From: an uncultured Clostridia bacterium
Lineage (GTDB): Bacteria; Bacillota; Clostridia; TANB77; CAG-508
Direction of reading: 5' to 3'
Length of the DNA stretch: 64,000 bases
NCBI GenBank assembly: GCA_948896235.1
Contig: CAQUUC010000001.1
Span: 248,001-312,000 of the forward strand
This document shows positions 9,123 through 19,642 of this stretch, one piece after another. The notes under the pieces were generated by a model, which saw only the letters and a list, made by a program, of their open reading frames with translations, did no database searches and was not told the DNA's origin. The translations under genes and the position numbers were made by a program. Within the stretch, counting starts at the first letter, position 1, and each line of letters begins with the position of its first letter.

Positions 9123-9926
9123 ATGGATATAAAAAGAATAACCTCAGCACTACTTGGATTTCCATTAGTAGTAATAATATTAGTTTTTGGAAATAAATAT
9201 GTTGTAGATGTTGCATGTGCTATAGTTGCAGCAATGAGCCTTCATGAATATTTTAATGCCTTTAAAGAAAAGGCAAATCCAGTAATATGGATGGGGTATG
9301 TTGCATCAGCATTAATCGCATTTATACATATAATTCCATTAGAACATGCAATAACAATAGTTAGTGTTTTAATACCATCTGCTATTGCAATATTATTTTT
9401 ACAAGTAGTATTAACAAATATGAAAACTAATATAAAAGATATAGCCATAACATTTTTTGGAATTTGCTATATATCTTTATTTCTAATGTTTATTCCACTT
9501 ATTAATGGGTTTACAAATGGAAAAATGCTAGTATGGTATATATTTGCGTGTGCTTGGGGAACAGATATATTTGCTTATATAGTAGGAAAAAGGGTTGGAA
9601 AACATAAATTTAGTAAAATTAGTCCAAATAAAAGTATAGAAGGGTGTATTGGTGGAATAATAGGAGCAATTCTTACAGCATTATTATTTACATATATGTT
9701 TAATACATTTTTTGAAATGCAATTTTCATATGGATATACAGTTTTAATTTCAATAATATTAAGCATTGTAGGTCAAATTGGAGATTTTGCAGCATCTAGT
9801 ATAAAAAGATATGTAGGAATAAAAGATTTTAGTAATTTAATACCAGGACATGGTGGGATGTTAGATAGAATAGACAGCGTTATATTTATAGCACCATTTG
9901 CATATATGCTTTTAAGATTATTGTAG
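9123..9926 (+). CDS. cdsA: Phosphatidate cytidylyltransferase
   Basis: Makes CDP-diacylglycerol from CTP and phosphatidate for phospholipid synthesis. It is a 267-residue polytopic membrane protein ending in the CdsA signature SSIKRYVGIKDFSNLIPGHG followed by GMLDRID. In many Firmicutes dxr lies next; here rseP follows directly, 11 bases later. Confidence 0.95.
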   Translation: MDIKRITSALLGFPLVVIILVFGNKYVVDVACAIVAAMSLHEYFNAFKEKANPVIWMGYVASALIAFIHIIPLEHAITIVSVLIPSAIAILFLQVVLTNMKTNIKDIAITFFGICYISLFLMFIPLINGFTNGKMLVWYIFACAWGTDIFAYIVGKRVGKHKFSKISPNKSIEGCIGGIIGAILTALLFTYMFNTFFEMQFSYGYTVLISIILSIVGQIGDFAASSIKRYVGIKDFSNLIPGHGGMLDRIDSVIFIAPFAYMLLRLL

Positions 9927-9937
9927 GGGGAAGCGGT

Positions 9938-11204
9938 TTGATAAGTTTTTTAATAACAGCTTTAAAAGTAATATTTTTATTAGGTTTTTTGATTTTTATA
10001 CATGAAGGTGGTCACTTTATAGTTGCAAAACTTTGCAAAGTAAAGGTTAATGAGTTTGCAATAGGGTTTGGACCAACTATATGGAAAAGTAAAAATACGG
10101 AAACCAAATATGCACTTAGATTAATTCCGCTAGGTGGATTTGTAAGTATGGAGGGAGAAGAAGAACGTTCAGATGAAGAGGGTTCTTTTAGTAAAACAAG
10201 TATTCCAAAAAGAATTGCAATTGTAATTGCAGGACGGAATGGTTAATATTATTTTTGGACTTTTAGTGTATTTTATTCTTGTTGCAAGTATAGGAAATTA
10301 TGTATCACAAGAAGTTGAAGTAGTAGATAATAGATATGGGGCATATACAGCTGGAATAGAAGCAGGAGACGAAATTATAAAACTTAATAATAAAAGAATA
10401 AGAAACAAAAGTGACCTTGATGAAATTTTACAAGGTTCTAAGGGGAAAGAGATAAAGGTTACATTAAAACGAAATAATGAAATAATTGAGACCAATGTTA
10501 TGCCTACTGCAATAAAAGGAAAAGATACAGGAATTTACTTGGGAGCGTCAGGAGAAGAGATTACAACAAAAATTGTAGCAATTTATCCAGGAAGCCCAGC
10601 AGAAATTGAAGGTATACAGGTAAATGATGTTATACTAAAGATAAATGGAAAAGATGTAGAGAATGATCCATATAAAGTAGTAGAATATATAAAAGAAAAT
10701 GAAGAAGAAACTTGTGTGTTCACGATTAAAAGAAAAGATGAAGTAAAAGAAATAAGTGTAACTCCAAATATCACATATACTTATTTATTGGGTGTACAAT
10801 TTAAAAAAGCAGAAAATAATTTTATAAATAATGTTTACTATGGTTTTTGGGATACAGTAGATTTTTCGGTATCAATTATAGATAACTTAAAAATGATGTT
10901 TACAGGAAAAGTAAATGCAAATCAACTTATGGGACCGATTGGAATCTCAGGTATTGTTGCAGATACGAAAGGAATTAGTGATTTTATTTATATACTTGCA
11001 CTGATTTCATTATCGCTTGGCGTAACTAACCTTTTACCATTTCCACCACTTGATGGAGGAAAAGTAGTAATATATATAATAGAAGCAATAAGAAGAAAAC
11101 CAATGAAAGAAAAGACTGAAGTTACAATTCAAATGTTAGGATTTGCAATTCTAATTGGATTATCTATATTTGTTACTTATAATGATATATTAAGAATATT
11201 TTAA
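9938..11204 (+). CDS. rseP: Site-2 protease RseP, with +1 shift at CGG
   Basis: Membrane zinc metalloprotease doing intramembrane cleavage. The active-site HEGGH is near residue 23, one or two PDZ domains lie in the middle, and the second metal motif (LLPFPPLDGG) is near the C-terminus. The frame breaks at codon 100, CGG (C at 10235), with a stop two codons later. Skipping that C gives IAGGMVNIIFG, the expected second transmembrane helix start, and the rest of the protein reads through to 11204. The start is TTG behind an aggggga site. See the CGG finding. Confidence 0.88.
10235..10238 (+). other. CGG-A +1 frameshift site in rseP
   Basis: Zero frame reads GCA GGA CGG AAT GGT TAA. Skipping the C gives GCA GGA GGA ATG GTT and the full protease. 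Confidence 0.8.
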
Positions 11205-11205
11205 A

Positions 11206-11242
11206 TTAAATTCCAGTTTTACAAAAAACTGGAATTTAATTA
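11206..11242 (+). terminator. Terminator after rseP
   Basis: Arms aaattccagtttt and aaaactggaattt form a strong hairpin flanked by A/T runs. Confidence 0.8.
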
Positions 11243-11305
11243 TAAAAAATATTGTATAAAAAGACAAAATATGTTACATTATAAAAGAAAGGTTGGTGAA
11301 GAAAT

Positions 11306-11668
11306 ATGATAAATACAAAGACATTAAAGTTGAGTAAAAAAGAAAGGAGAGGAACAATTAAATTAACTGATGTTTTAAAAATCAGCAAAAGGCTAGAACG
11401 TTTTGAGCCTATTAGTGAAGAGAAAAAAGAAATATATAGAAAAGAGATAGAAGAATATAAAGAAAAAATAAGAAATTTAAATATCACAGACGTGATGAGA
11501 AGTAAGAGAATATCAGAATTGACAGAAGAGGAAAAAGATAAATTATATGATGAATATGTATATAAAAGTTTAATTGATTCATCTAGAAGCATTATAAAAT
11601 ATGGAACCTGTGATATAAAATATCTTTTTGAAGAAATAGAAGAAAAATATGGGGTGACAAGATATTGA
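11306..11668 (+). CDS. Small helical protein, candidate antitoxin
   Basis: A 120-residue, highly charged (Lys/Glu-rich), mostly helical protein of no family I recognise. Its stop codon overlaps the TTG start of the RelE/ParE-like gene (attga), the coupling typical of toxin-antitoxin pairs. No obvious DNA-binding motif is visible. The antitoxin role is inferred from position, size and charge only. A ggtgaag-type ribosome site precedes the ATG. Confidence 0.6.
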   Translation: MINTKTLKLSKKERRGTIKLTDVLKISKRLERFEPISEEKKEIYRKEIEEYKEKIRNLNITDVMRSKRISELTEEEKDKLYDEYVYKSLIDSSRSIIKYGTCDIKYLFEEIEEKYGVTRY

Positions 11669-11955
11669 TAGCTACAATAATGACAACTGATAAATTTAAA
11701 AACGAATTAAAAAGTATTATAAACAATTTTAATTTCTTGTCCTCCTATATAAAAAACAATTTTTATATAGAATTATTAAACAAATTACAATATCTAGAGA
11801 TATTTCCTAAAATGTATCCAATATTAATACAAAATCCAAAGTATAGAAAATTTATAGTAAAGAAATATATAGTGTTATATGAAATAAGTGAAAATAAAAT
11901 TATACTTACACATATAATCCATGAAAAATCCAAATTTTTTAATAATCAAGATTAA
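11665..11955 (+). CDS. RelE/ParE-like toxin
   Basis: A 96-residue protein with the RelE/ParE pattern: an N-terminal helix pair, PKMYPIL, then KYRKFIVKKYIVLYEI and the last strand KIILTHIIHEKS. RelE members cut mRNA in the ribosome and ParE members poison gyrase; the sequence does not decide between them. The start is TTG overlapping the upstream stop, or ATG at 11680. Confidence 0.7.
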   Translation: MIATIMTTDKFKNELKSIINNFNFLSSYIKNNFYIELLNKLQYLEIFPKMYPILIQNPKYRKFIVKKYIVLYEISENKIILTHIIHEKSKFFNNQD

Positions 11956-12067
11956 TTTATAAATCTTTTAAAAATCCAAATAAAATTTAGAAAAATTAAA
12001 TATTTATTGTTTTAAAATTAGACATATTATGATAAAATAACCTTTGTAAAAAGGGAGGCTTATTTTG

Positions 12068-15000
12068 ATGCAAGAAGAATTAAAAACAGTAAAAGAAATA
12101 TTTAGCGATTACAAAGAAGAAGCAACTATTAATAATTGTAAAATACAAAAAATAAGTTTATTTAAGAAAATAAATAAGTTAGAGCTCTATTTAAAATGCG
12201 AGGAATATATAAAAATAAAAGAATTGTTGGACTTTGAAAATTATTTAAAGTCTAGATTTAGCATAGAAAATATTGAAATAGATACACTTTATGAAGAAAA
12301 TGTAGAACTTCCAAGTATTGAAAGCATGTGGAAAAATATTGTAGAATATATGTCTTTAAAATATCCATTAACAAAAGTATTACTAGAAAAAAGTAAAGTA
12401 CAAGTGCAAGATAACCTAGTAACAGTGACCGTTTTTGTAAATGGTGTAGATTTTTTGTGTGCAAGAGGATTTGATAAAACATTAGAAGGTATATTAAAAA
12501 GCTTATATGGAAAAACATATAAGGTTAAATATGTAGAAGACATTAATGAAGAAGAAATACAAAAAATAGAGCAAAAGTCTAAGATGACAGAAAAGTATGA
12601 AATAGAAAAAGCAATTAGTGAAGCCCAAAGCATAATGGAAGAAAAAGAAGAAATTACAGAAAACACGAAAGAAAATGTGAATGAAGGGACTATGCCTATT
12701 CCTGAAGAAACACAGATTCCACAAGAAGAACTACAAGAGGAAAAAACACCAGTAATTTTAGGTAGAAATGGAAATATTAAAGACACATTAGTAAGTGTTA
12801 GTGATATATCAATTGATAGTGGAAAAGTAGCATTAGAAGGAGAAATTTTGAATACTGATTCAAGAGAATTAAAAAGTGGAAAATTTCTTGTAATGTTTGA
12901 TTTATATGATGGTACAAGCACTATAACTTGTAAAGCTTTTGTTGAAGCAGAAAAAGCAAAAAATGTTATAGCAAGGCTTGGTGAAGCAAAAGCTGTAAAG
13001 ATTTCAGGAACAGCACAATTTGACCCATTTGCTAAAGAGATTGGAGTTATTTCAAATGTAATTGTAGAAGTTCCAGCCAAGAAAAAACAAGAAAGAATGG
13101 ATCATACTGAAACCAAAAGAGTAGAATTGCATATGCACACGCAAATGAGCCAGATGGATGGAATGACATCTGCTACAGACTTAATAAAAAGGGCAATGAA
13201 GTGGGGATGGAAGTCTATTGCAATTACAGACCATGGAGTTGTACAAGCTTTTCCCGAAGCACATAAATTATTAGGTAGAAATAATCCAGATATGAAAGTA
13301 ATATATGGAGTAGAAGCATATCTTGTTCCAGATAAAACACCAAGTGTAAGTTTTCCTAAAAAACAAGATATAGATACTGAATATTGTGTATTAGATATAG
13401 AAACAACAGGATTATCTTTTAGAACAGAGAAAATAACAGAGCTTGGAGCAGTTATTTATAAAAATGGAGAAATAATAGATGAGTTCGAAGGTTTTGTGAA
13501 CCCTGAAAAGCCAATACCAGCTGAAGTTGTAGAAGTTACACATATTACAGATGATATGGTAAAAGATGCCGAGACCATAGAAACAATACTTCCAAAATTC
13601 TTAGAATTTATTGGGGATAGAGTTATAGTTGCACATAATGCAGATTTTGATGTTGGATTTATAAAATATAATGCAGAAAAACTTGGTATAAAATTAGAAA
13701 ATACATATATAGATACGTTAAGACTTGCAAAAGATTTGTTTCTGGATTATAAGAAATATAAATTGGGAATTATTGCAGAAAAACTCGGAATTAAAGTAGA
13801 GGTTGCACATCGTGCTTTAGATGACGTTATTACATTAGTTAAAGTGTTTAAAGTAATGCTTGATATGTTAAAAGAAAAAGGTGCAAAGACAGTAAATGAT
13901 ATAGATAAACTAGAAGAGGGAAAAGCTGATTTTAAAAAGTTACCTAGCTACCATGCAATTATCTTAGCAAAAAACTATGTAGGTTTAAAAAATTTATATA
14001 AATTAGTATCTTTCTCACATATAGATTACTTCTATAAAAAACCAAGAATTCTAAAATCCTTATACAAAAAATATTCAGAAGGACTAATACTAGGAAGTGC
14101 TTGTGAAGCTGGAGAATTATATAGAGCAATTGTTGCAGGAAAATCAGAGGAAGAAGTAGAACAAATTGCTAAAGATTATGATTACTTAGAAATTCAACCA
14201 AATGGAAACAATATGTTTATGGTACGTAATGGTACTGTGCCAGATGAAGAGGCTTTACAAGATATTAATAAAAAGATTGTAAAATTAGGTGAAAAACTAG
14301 GAAAACTTGTTGTAGCAACTTGTGATGTTCATTTTATGGATCCACAAGATGAAATATATAGAAGAATTTTAATGGCTGGACAAGGTTATGATGATGCAGA
14401 TGAACAAGCGCCACTTTATTTAAGAACTACTAATGAAATGATAGAAGAGTTTAAATATTTAGGACTAGATAAAGCATATGAAGTAGTAGTAACAAATACA
14501 AATAAAATTGCTGATATGTGTGAACAAATCAGTCCAATATCAGATGAAAAGTGTCCGCCTCATATTGATGGGTGTGAACAAGAAATTGAAGATATTGCTA
14601 TGTCAAGAGCGAAAGAATTATATGGTGATCCATTACCACAAATTGTAAAAGAAAGACTAGATAAAGAATTACAATCAATTATAAAAAATGGCTTCTCCGT
14701 AATGTATATTATAGCTCAAAAACTAGTATGGAAATCCAATGCAGATGGATATATAGTAGGCTCTCGTGGATCTGTACGGTTCATCATTTGTAGCAAATAT
14801 GACAGGTATAACAGAGGTAAATTCACTTCCTGCTCATTACAGATGTCCAAATTGTAAGTACTCAGATTTTACAGATTATGGCTATAAAAATGGATTTGAT
14901 TTACCAGATAAAGAATGTCCAAAATGTGGACACAAATTAGATAAAGATGGAATGGATATACCTTTTGAAACTTTCCTTGGATTTAATGGAGATAAAGAAC

Positions 15001-16441
15001 CTGATATAGACTTAAACTTTTCTGGAGAATATCAAGCAAAAGCACATAAATATACTGAGGTAATATTTGGAAAAGGAACTACTTTTAAAGCAGGTACAAT
15101 AGGTACTGTTGCAGATAAAACTGCATTTGGATATGTAAAGAAGTATTATGAAGAAAGAGGAATACCAATTAATAATGCAGAAGCAATAAGACTTGCGAAA
15201 GGTTGTACAGGTATAAAAAGAACAACAGGACAACACCCAGGACGGAATTATAGTAGTGCCAAAGGGAAGAGAAATTTATGAATTTTGCCCAATACAACAT
15301 CCAGCAGACGATTCTACATCAGATATTGTTACAACACATTTTGATTACCACTCAATAGACCAAAACCTATTAAAGCTTGATATACTAGGGCACGATGATC
15401 CGACAGTAATAAGAATGTTACAAGATATTACTGGAATAGATCCAACAAAAATTCCTCTTGACGATAAAGAGACAATGTCTATATTTTCGGGAACAGAAGC
15501 ACTAGGTGTAACGCCTGAACAAATACATTCAGAAGTTGGAAGTTTTGGGGTTCCTGAATTTGGAACAAAATTTGTAAGACGGAATGCTGCTTGATACAAA
15601 GCCAAAAACCTTTGACGAATTAATACGTATTTCAGGATTATCACATGGTACAGATGTATGGCTTGGTAATGCTCAAAGTTTAATTGAAGCAGGAACAGTA
15701 ACTCTAGACCAAGCAATATGTTGTAGAGACGATATAATGATATATTTAATAAAAAAAGGATTAGAGCCAAACCCAGCATTTAAAATAATGGAAACAGTTC
15801 GTAAAGGTAAAGCTTTAAAAGATCCAGTTAAATGGGAAGAATATGTTAAAATGATGAAAGAACATGAGGTTCCAGATTGGTATATAAAATCTTGTGAAAA
15901 AATTAAATATATGTTTCCTAAAGCGCACGCAGCAGCATATGTAACCAATGCTTTTAGAATAGCTTGGTTTAAAGTACATAAACCACTTGCTTATTATGCA
16001 GCATATTTTTCAATTCGTGCAAAAGCTTTTGACAGTGATGTTATGATTTGTGGAAAAGAAAAAGTAAAAAATAAGATGAAAGAGATTGAACTTATGGGAA
16101 ATACTGCAACTGCTAAGGATAAAGATATGTATGACGACTTAGAGATAGTACTTGAAATGTATGAAAGAGGCTTTAAATTTTTACCAATTGATTTATATGA
16201 ATCTGATTCTAAAAAGTTTTTAGTACAAGATGATGCAATACGTCCACCATTAAATAGTATACCAGGACTTGGTGGAGTTGCAGCAGAAAGTATTATAGAT
16301 GCAAGAAGAGATGGTAAGTTTATGTCTATAGACGATTTGAAAATTCGTTCAAGAGCAGGTAAGTCAGTAATAGAGATGCTTACAAATGCGGGATGTTTAC
16401 AAGGAATGAGTCAAAGTAATCAAATGAGTTTATTTGGATAG
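12068..16441 (+). CDS. polC: DNA polymerase III PolC, with three +1 shifts at CGG
   Basis: Replicative polymerase of low-GC Gram-positives, about 1456 residues after correction. Order: N-terminal and OB regions (1-340), PHP start VELHMHTQMSQMDG (near 351), inserted DnaQ-type exonuclease (YCVLDIETTGLS, near 439), zinc cysteines CPNC and CPKC (near 925-955), palm with PDIDLNFSGEYQ (near 977), and a C-terminal domain ending MSLFG. Three CGG codons break the frame (C at 14777, 15243, 15580). Skipping each C restores GSRGSVGSSF, TTGQHPGGIIVVP and FVRGML, all family-conserved with glycine at the shift. Without the skips the palm is lost. Start: ATG at 12068 behind ggaggc. Confidence 0.93.
14777..14780 (+). 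other. CGG-T +1 frameshift site 1 in polC
   Basis: Zero frame TCT GTA CGG TTC; skipping the C gives TCT GTA GGT TCA TCA, the conserved SVGSS of PolC. Confidence 0.85.
15243..15246 (+). other. CGG-A +1 frameshift site 2 in polC
   Basis: Zero frame CCA GGA CGG AAT; skipping the C gives CCA GGA GGA ATT, the conserved HPGGI. Confidence 0.85.
15580..15583 (+). other. CGG-A +1 frameshift site 3 in polC
   Basis: Zero frame GTA AGA CGG AAT; skipping the C gives GTA AGA GGA ATG, the conserved FVRGM. Confidence 0.85.
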
Positions 16442-16451
16442 GAGATTAAAA

Positions 16452-16736
16452 ATGAAATTACAAGATATTTTTTCAATACAAAATATTATAGTATATTTAA
16501 TAGTTATTAATTTAATAGCATTTTTATCTATGTTTATAGATAAGAAAAAGGCAAAATGGGGTAAATGGAGAATTCCAGAAAATACTTTATTTTTGTACGC
16601 AATTTTGGGTGGCACAATTGGAAGTATTATAGGAATGTATACTTTTAGACATAAAACTAAAAAACCTAAATTTTATGTAGGTATGCCAGTTTTACTTATT
16701 TTACAGATATTAACTGTTGTAGCATTTATGATATAA
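16452..16736 (+). CDS. DUF1294 membrane protein
   Basis: A 94-residue protein with three hydrophobic segments and the DUF1294 pattern: DKKKAKWGKWRIPE, ILGGTIGSIIGMY and FRHKTKKPKF. Function is unknown. It starts at the ATG at 16452 behind aggaga, 11 bases after polC, so it is probably cotranscribed. Confidence 0.8.
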   Translation: MKLQDIFSIQNIIVYLIVINLIAFLSMFIDKKKAKWGKWRIPENTLFLYAILGGTIGSIIGMYTFRHKTKKPKFYVGMPVLLILQILTVVAFMI

Positions 16737-16765
16737 GTTTTTAGTATGAAAAATGAATAATATAT

Positions 16766-16800
16766 GGGGGCTTTCTTTTAAAGATGGCCCCTTGTTTTAT
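16766..16800 (+). terminator. Terminator after polC-DUF1294
   Basis: gggggc and ggcccc arms form a hairpin followed by ttgtttta. Confidence 0.7.
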
Positions 16801-16892
16801 TATATTAGGAGAAAATATTTTAAAAAACTATGTACACATAATCTTTAGAAAAAAATGTAAATGATTTTATAAGAAAATTCATTCTTAGATAA

Positions 16893-16959
16893 TGTGAATA
16901 AATTGTGTTCGAAAAGTGGCTTAAAATAGTTATTCACAGAGTTATCCACATTATCCACA
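16893..16959. promoter_or_regulatory. Cluster of four DnaA boxes
   Basis: In a 460-base gene-free stretch (16737-17196): tgtgaataa (16893-16901, reverse ttattcaca), ttattcaca (16930-16938), and two abutting ttatccaca boxes (16942-16950, 16951-16959). The DNA to the right is very AT-rich (ataataatg, gtaaaca repeats). No dnaA or dnaN is nearby and genes on both sides run in the same direction, so I read it as a DnaA-controlled or titration site rather than the origin. Confidence 0.6.
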
Positions 16960-17196
16960 TTATTATTTTTAGACAAAAAAATAATAATGTAAACAAAATT
17001 GTAAACATAATATAATGATTTTGACATAAAACAGAACAATAAATGTAATAAATATGAAACAATCAACAAAATATGTAACAATATTGTAAAAAAGTAATTT
17101 AATTGCAAAAAATGCTAAGAATAAATTAACAAAAACGGTGTTAGGTTAATAAAATATATAAATATATATTTTATTATTATAAAAGGAAGGATAATT

Positions 17197-17550
17197 ATGG
17201 AATTAAACACATTAAAAAGAGGATTAAAAAATGTTTTGAAAATAAATTTCTTTAGAGGAGATAACTTAATCACATATATCCAAGCAAAAGATTTGCTAAA
17301 AGATACTCCTAATGGAGTTTTACTTGATGTAAGAAGTTTTCAAGAGTATAATGAGTATCATTTAAGTGGAGCTATTTGTATACCATATTATGAACTAGAA
17401 AATAAAATTTCTGGAATAATTGAAGATAAAGGACAACTTATTATCGTTTATTGTCAAAGTGGAGGAAGAAGTAAAAAAGCTTTAAGTATTTTAAAGAAAA
17501 AAGGCTATATTAATTTATATGGGTTAGATGGAGGAATAGATAATATATAG
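17197..17550 (+). CDS. Rhodanese-domain protein
   Basis: A 117-residue single rhodanese domain. The active-site loop YCQSGGRS near residues 88-95 has the catalytic cysteine, and LLDVRSFQEYNEYHLSGAICIP is the standard N-terminal motif (split here for length: LLDVR at about 45, HLSGAICIP at about 59). Such proteins carry sulfane sulfur on cysteine; the acceptor is unknown. An aaggaagg ribosome site precedes the ATG. Confidence 0.88.
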   Translation: MELNTLKRGLKNVLKINFFRGDNLITYIQAKDLLKDTPNGVLLDVRSFQEYNEYHLSGAICIPYYELENKISGIIEDKGQLIIVYCQSGGRSKKALSILKKKGYINLYGLDGGIDNI

Positions 17551-17642
17551 AAAAAAATTAAAAAATCTCTTGTAAAACTTTCAATTATTGATATAATAAG
17601 AATATCGGTTGAAAAAGTTATAAAAAAGGAGATGTAAAACAT

Positions 17643-18779
17643 ATGGTAAAGAAAGTAGCAATTTTAACAAATGGTGGAGATGCGCCTGGATTAAATGCAG
17701 TTATTCGTGCTATTGTAAAAACAGCAGAAACAAATGGAATTGAGTGCTATGGTTATATTGAAGGATACAAAGGATTATTAAATAATAATTATGTAAGATT
17801 GGAATCAAAAGGAAATGCATCAGGACTTCTTCATCGTGGAGGAACAGTGATAGGAACTTCTAACAATACAAACGTATTTAATTTAAAAGTAGAAGAAAAT
17901 GGACAAACAGTTTATAAAGATATGTCTGAGAAATGTATTGAAAACATTAAAGAAGCAGGATTTGATTGTATTTTTACATTAGGAGGAGATGGAACTCAAA
18001 AATCAGCAAGAGACTTTTCGACAAGAGGAGTAAATGTTATAGGTGTTCCTAAAACAATAGATAATGATGTTGCAGATACAGATATAACATTTGGCTATAA
18101 TACTGCTGTATCAGTAGCAACAGAAGCACTTGATCGTTTACACACTACCGCTGAATCTCATCACAGAATTATGGTATTAGAAGTAATGGGAAGATATGCT
18201 GGATGGATTGCTCTAGAGTCTGCTATTGCAGGTGGAGCAGATGTTGCACTTATTCCAGAAATTCCATATGATATTAATAAGGTTGCTGAAAAAATTAATA
18301 AAAGAAGAGCAGATGGAAAAGACTTTAGTATTGTAGTAGTTTCAGAAGGTGCAAAACCAATGGATGGTGAAATTGTTGTAAAGAAAAAACTAGATGATGG
18401 TAAAGGACTTGACAATATCCGTTTAGGAGGTATAGGAGAAAAAGTAGCAGCAGATTTAGAAGAAATAACAGGCTTGACAGCAAGAAATACAGTTTTAGGA
18501 TATGTACAAAGAGGTGGAACTCCAACTTCATATGATCGTGTATTATCAAGCAAATATGGTGTAGCAGCAATGAGACTTGCTATGGAGGGAACATATAATG
18601 TTTTAGTAAATTACCGTGATGGTAAAATGGGACATGTATCTTTAGAAGAAGTAGTTGGAAATAATAAAGAAATAGGAGCTGCTTCTGGAAATACAAAGGA
18701 AAGTAATATAAGAAAAATTAAAATGGACGATGATTTAATAAAAACTGCAAGAAGTCTTGGAATATCTTTAGGAGATTAA
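17643..18779 (+). CDS. pfkA: 6-phosphofructokinase (group III type)
   Basis: Phosphorylates fructose 6-phosphate in glycolysis. The 378-residue sequence has GGDAPGLNAVIR at the N-terminus, the phosphodonor loop LGGDGTQ near residue 117, PKTIDNDV near 139, and MGRYAGW. The loop has Gly where PPi enzymes have Asp (GGDD), favouring ATP, while PKTIDND with Lys is the form of mixed-substrate and group III enzymes. It stands alone behind an AAGGAG site. Confidence 0.92.
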   Translation: MVKKVAILTNGGDAPGLNAVIRAIVKTAETNGIECYGYIEGYKGLLNNNYVRLESKGNASGLLHRGGTVIGTSNNTNVFNLKVEENGQTVYKDMSEKCIENIKEAGFDCIFTLGGDGTQKSARDFSTRGVNVIGVPKTIDNDVADTDITFGYNTAVSVATEALDRLHTTAESHHRIMVLEVMGRYAGWIALESAIAGGADVALIPEIPYDINKVAEKINKRRADGKDFSIVVVSEGAKPMDGEIVVKKKLDDGKGLDNIRLGGIGEKVAADLEEITGLTARNTVLGYVQRGGTPTSYDRVLSSKYGVAAMRLAMEGTYNVLVNYRDGKMGHVSLEEVVGNNKEIGAASGNTKESNIRKIKMDDDLIKTARSLGISLGD

Positions 18780-18837
18780 TAATATTTGCTCAATTATGAA
18801 CATATAATAAAATATAAAAATAAAAGGAGAAGGAATT

Positions 18838-19521
18838 ATGGAAGAAAATCAAGAACAAACAGTTAAAGGAGAAGAATTAAAAAAAGAGACAGCTGAGGCA
18901 GTTAACCAAGTAAAAGATACTATTAAAAATGTTGATATTAAAAATGATGCCAAAGAAGCGACAGGTTTTGTTAAATCAATGTTTAAAGATCCATTTGCGA
19001 CAATTAAAAGTATTGCAGCTGATAATACAAACAAAACATTAAAAATGGCTATAATATTTATTGCAATATGGATGATAGCAGAATTCCTAGACGTAATAAT
19101 ACCAGTTATAACAAGTAGATATTGGACTGGAAGTTTAGCAGTAGAAAGAATATTTAGAATAATAAAATACACAATTGCACCAGTAATAAGTGTATTAGTA
19201 TTATCAGGAATTGTATATTTTATGAACAAAGAAAACAAAAAATCTATGCTTACTACTATTACTTCTATAGTAGTTGCGAAAATACCAGTTATACTTGCAT
19301 CTGTTGTAAGTTTGATTACATTAATAAGTTCTAATGCTTCACCTGTAACAAGTAGATTTTTTAGTTTTTGCTCAGTTGTAAGTATAATACTTGTATATTT
19401 TTCAGCTAAAGCATTATGTGGTGAAGAACAAAATTCTAAATTTATTAAGAAATTTGTTGTAATGTATGCTATTTATTATGTTGTGTCATTAGTTGCATAT
19501 TATTTAGGGTTATATATTTAG
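18838..19521 (+). CDS. Yip1-like membrane protein, unknown function
   Basis: A 227-residue protein with a charged, helical cytoplasmic start (residues 1-60) followed by five hydrophobic segments. The arrangement resembles YIP1-domain proteins, but I see no diagnostic motif. The aaaggagaagg site precedes ATG. A terminator follows. Confidence 0.6.
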   Translation: MEENQEQTVKGEELKKETAEAVNQVKDTIKNVDIKNDAKEATGFVKSMFKDPFATIKSIAADNTNKTLKMAIIFIAIWMIAEFLDVIIPVITSRYWTGSLAVERIFRIIKYTIAPVISVLVLSGIVYFMNKENKKSMLTTITSIVVAKIPVILASVVSLITLISSNASPVTSRFFSFCSVVSIILVYFSAKALCGEEQNSKFIKKFVVMYAIYYVVSLVAYYLGLYI

Positions 19522-19559
19522 TATTATTCTTAAACATGTAAACAAATAATTTGTAAAAA

Positions 19560-19596
19560 GAGTACAAAAACACTTTAGTTTTTGTGCTTTTTTTGA
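19560..19596 (+). terminator. Terminator before argS
   Basis: gtacaaaaac and gtttttgtgc arms followed by a T-run. Confidence 0.8.
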
Positions 19597-19642
19597 TATA
19601 ATGTAAAACGTAGTTTATGAAATTAGATAAAGGGTGAAATGA

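Noticed and set aside
14777..15583. Intein or intron in polC
   Set aside because: Only one base needs removing at each site; no splicing motifs or inserted segments.
16893..16959. Chromosomal origin
   Set aside because: Genes on both sides run in the same direction, and dnaA/dnaN are absent, so origin status is unsupported.
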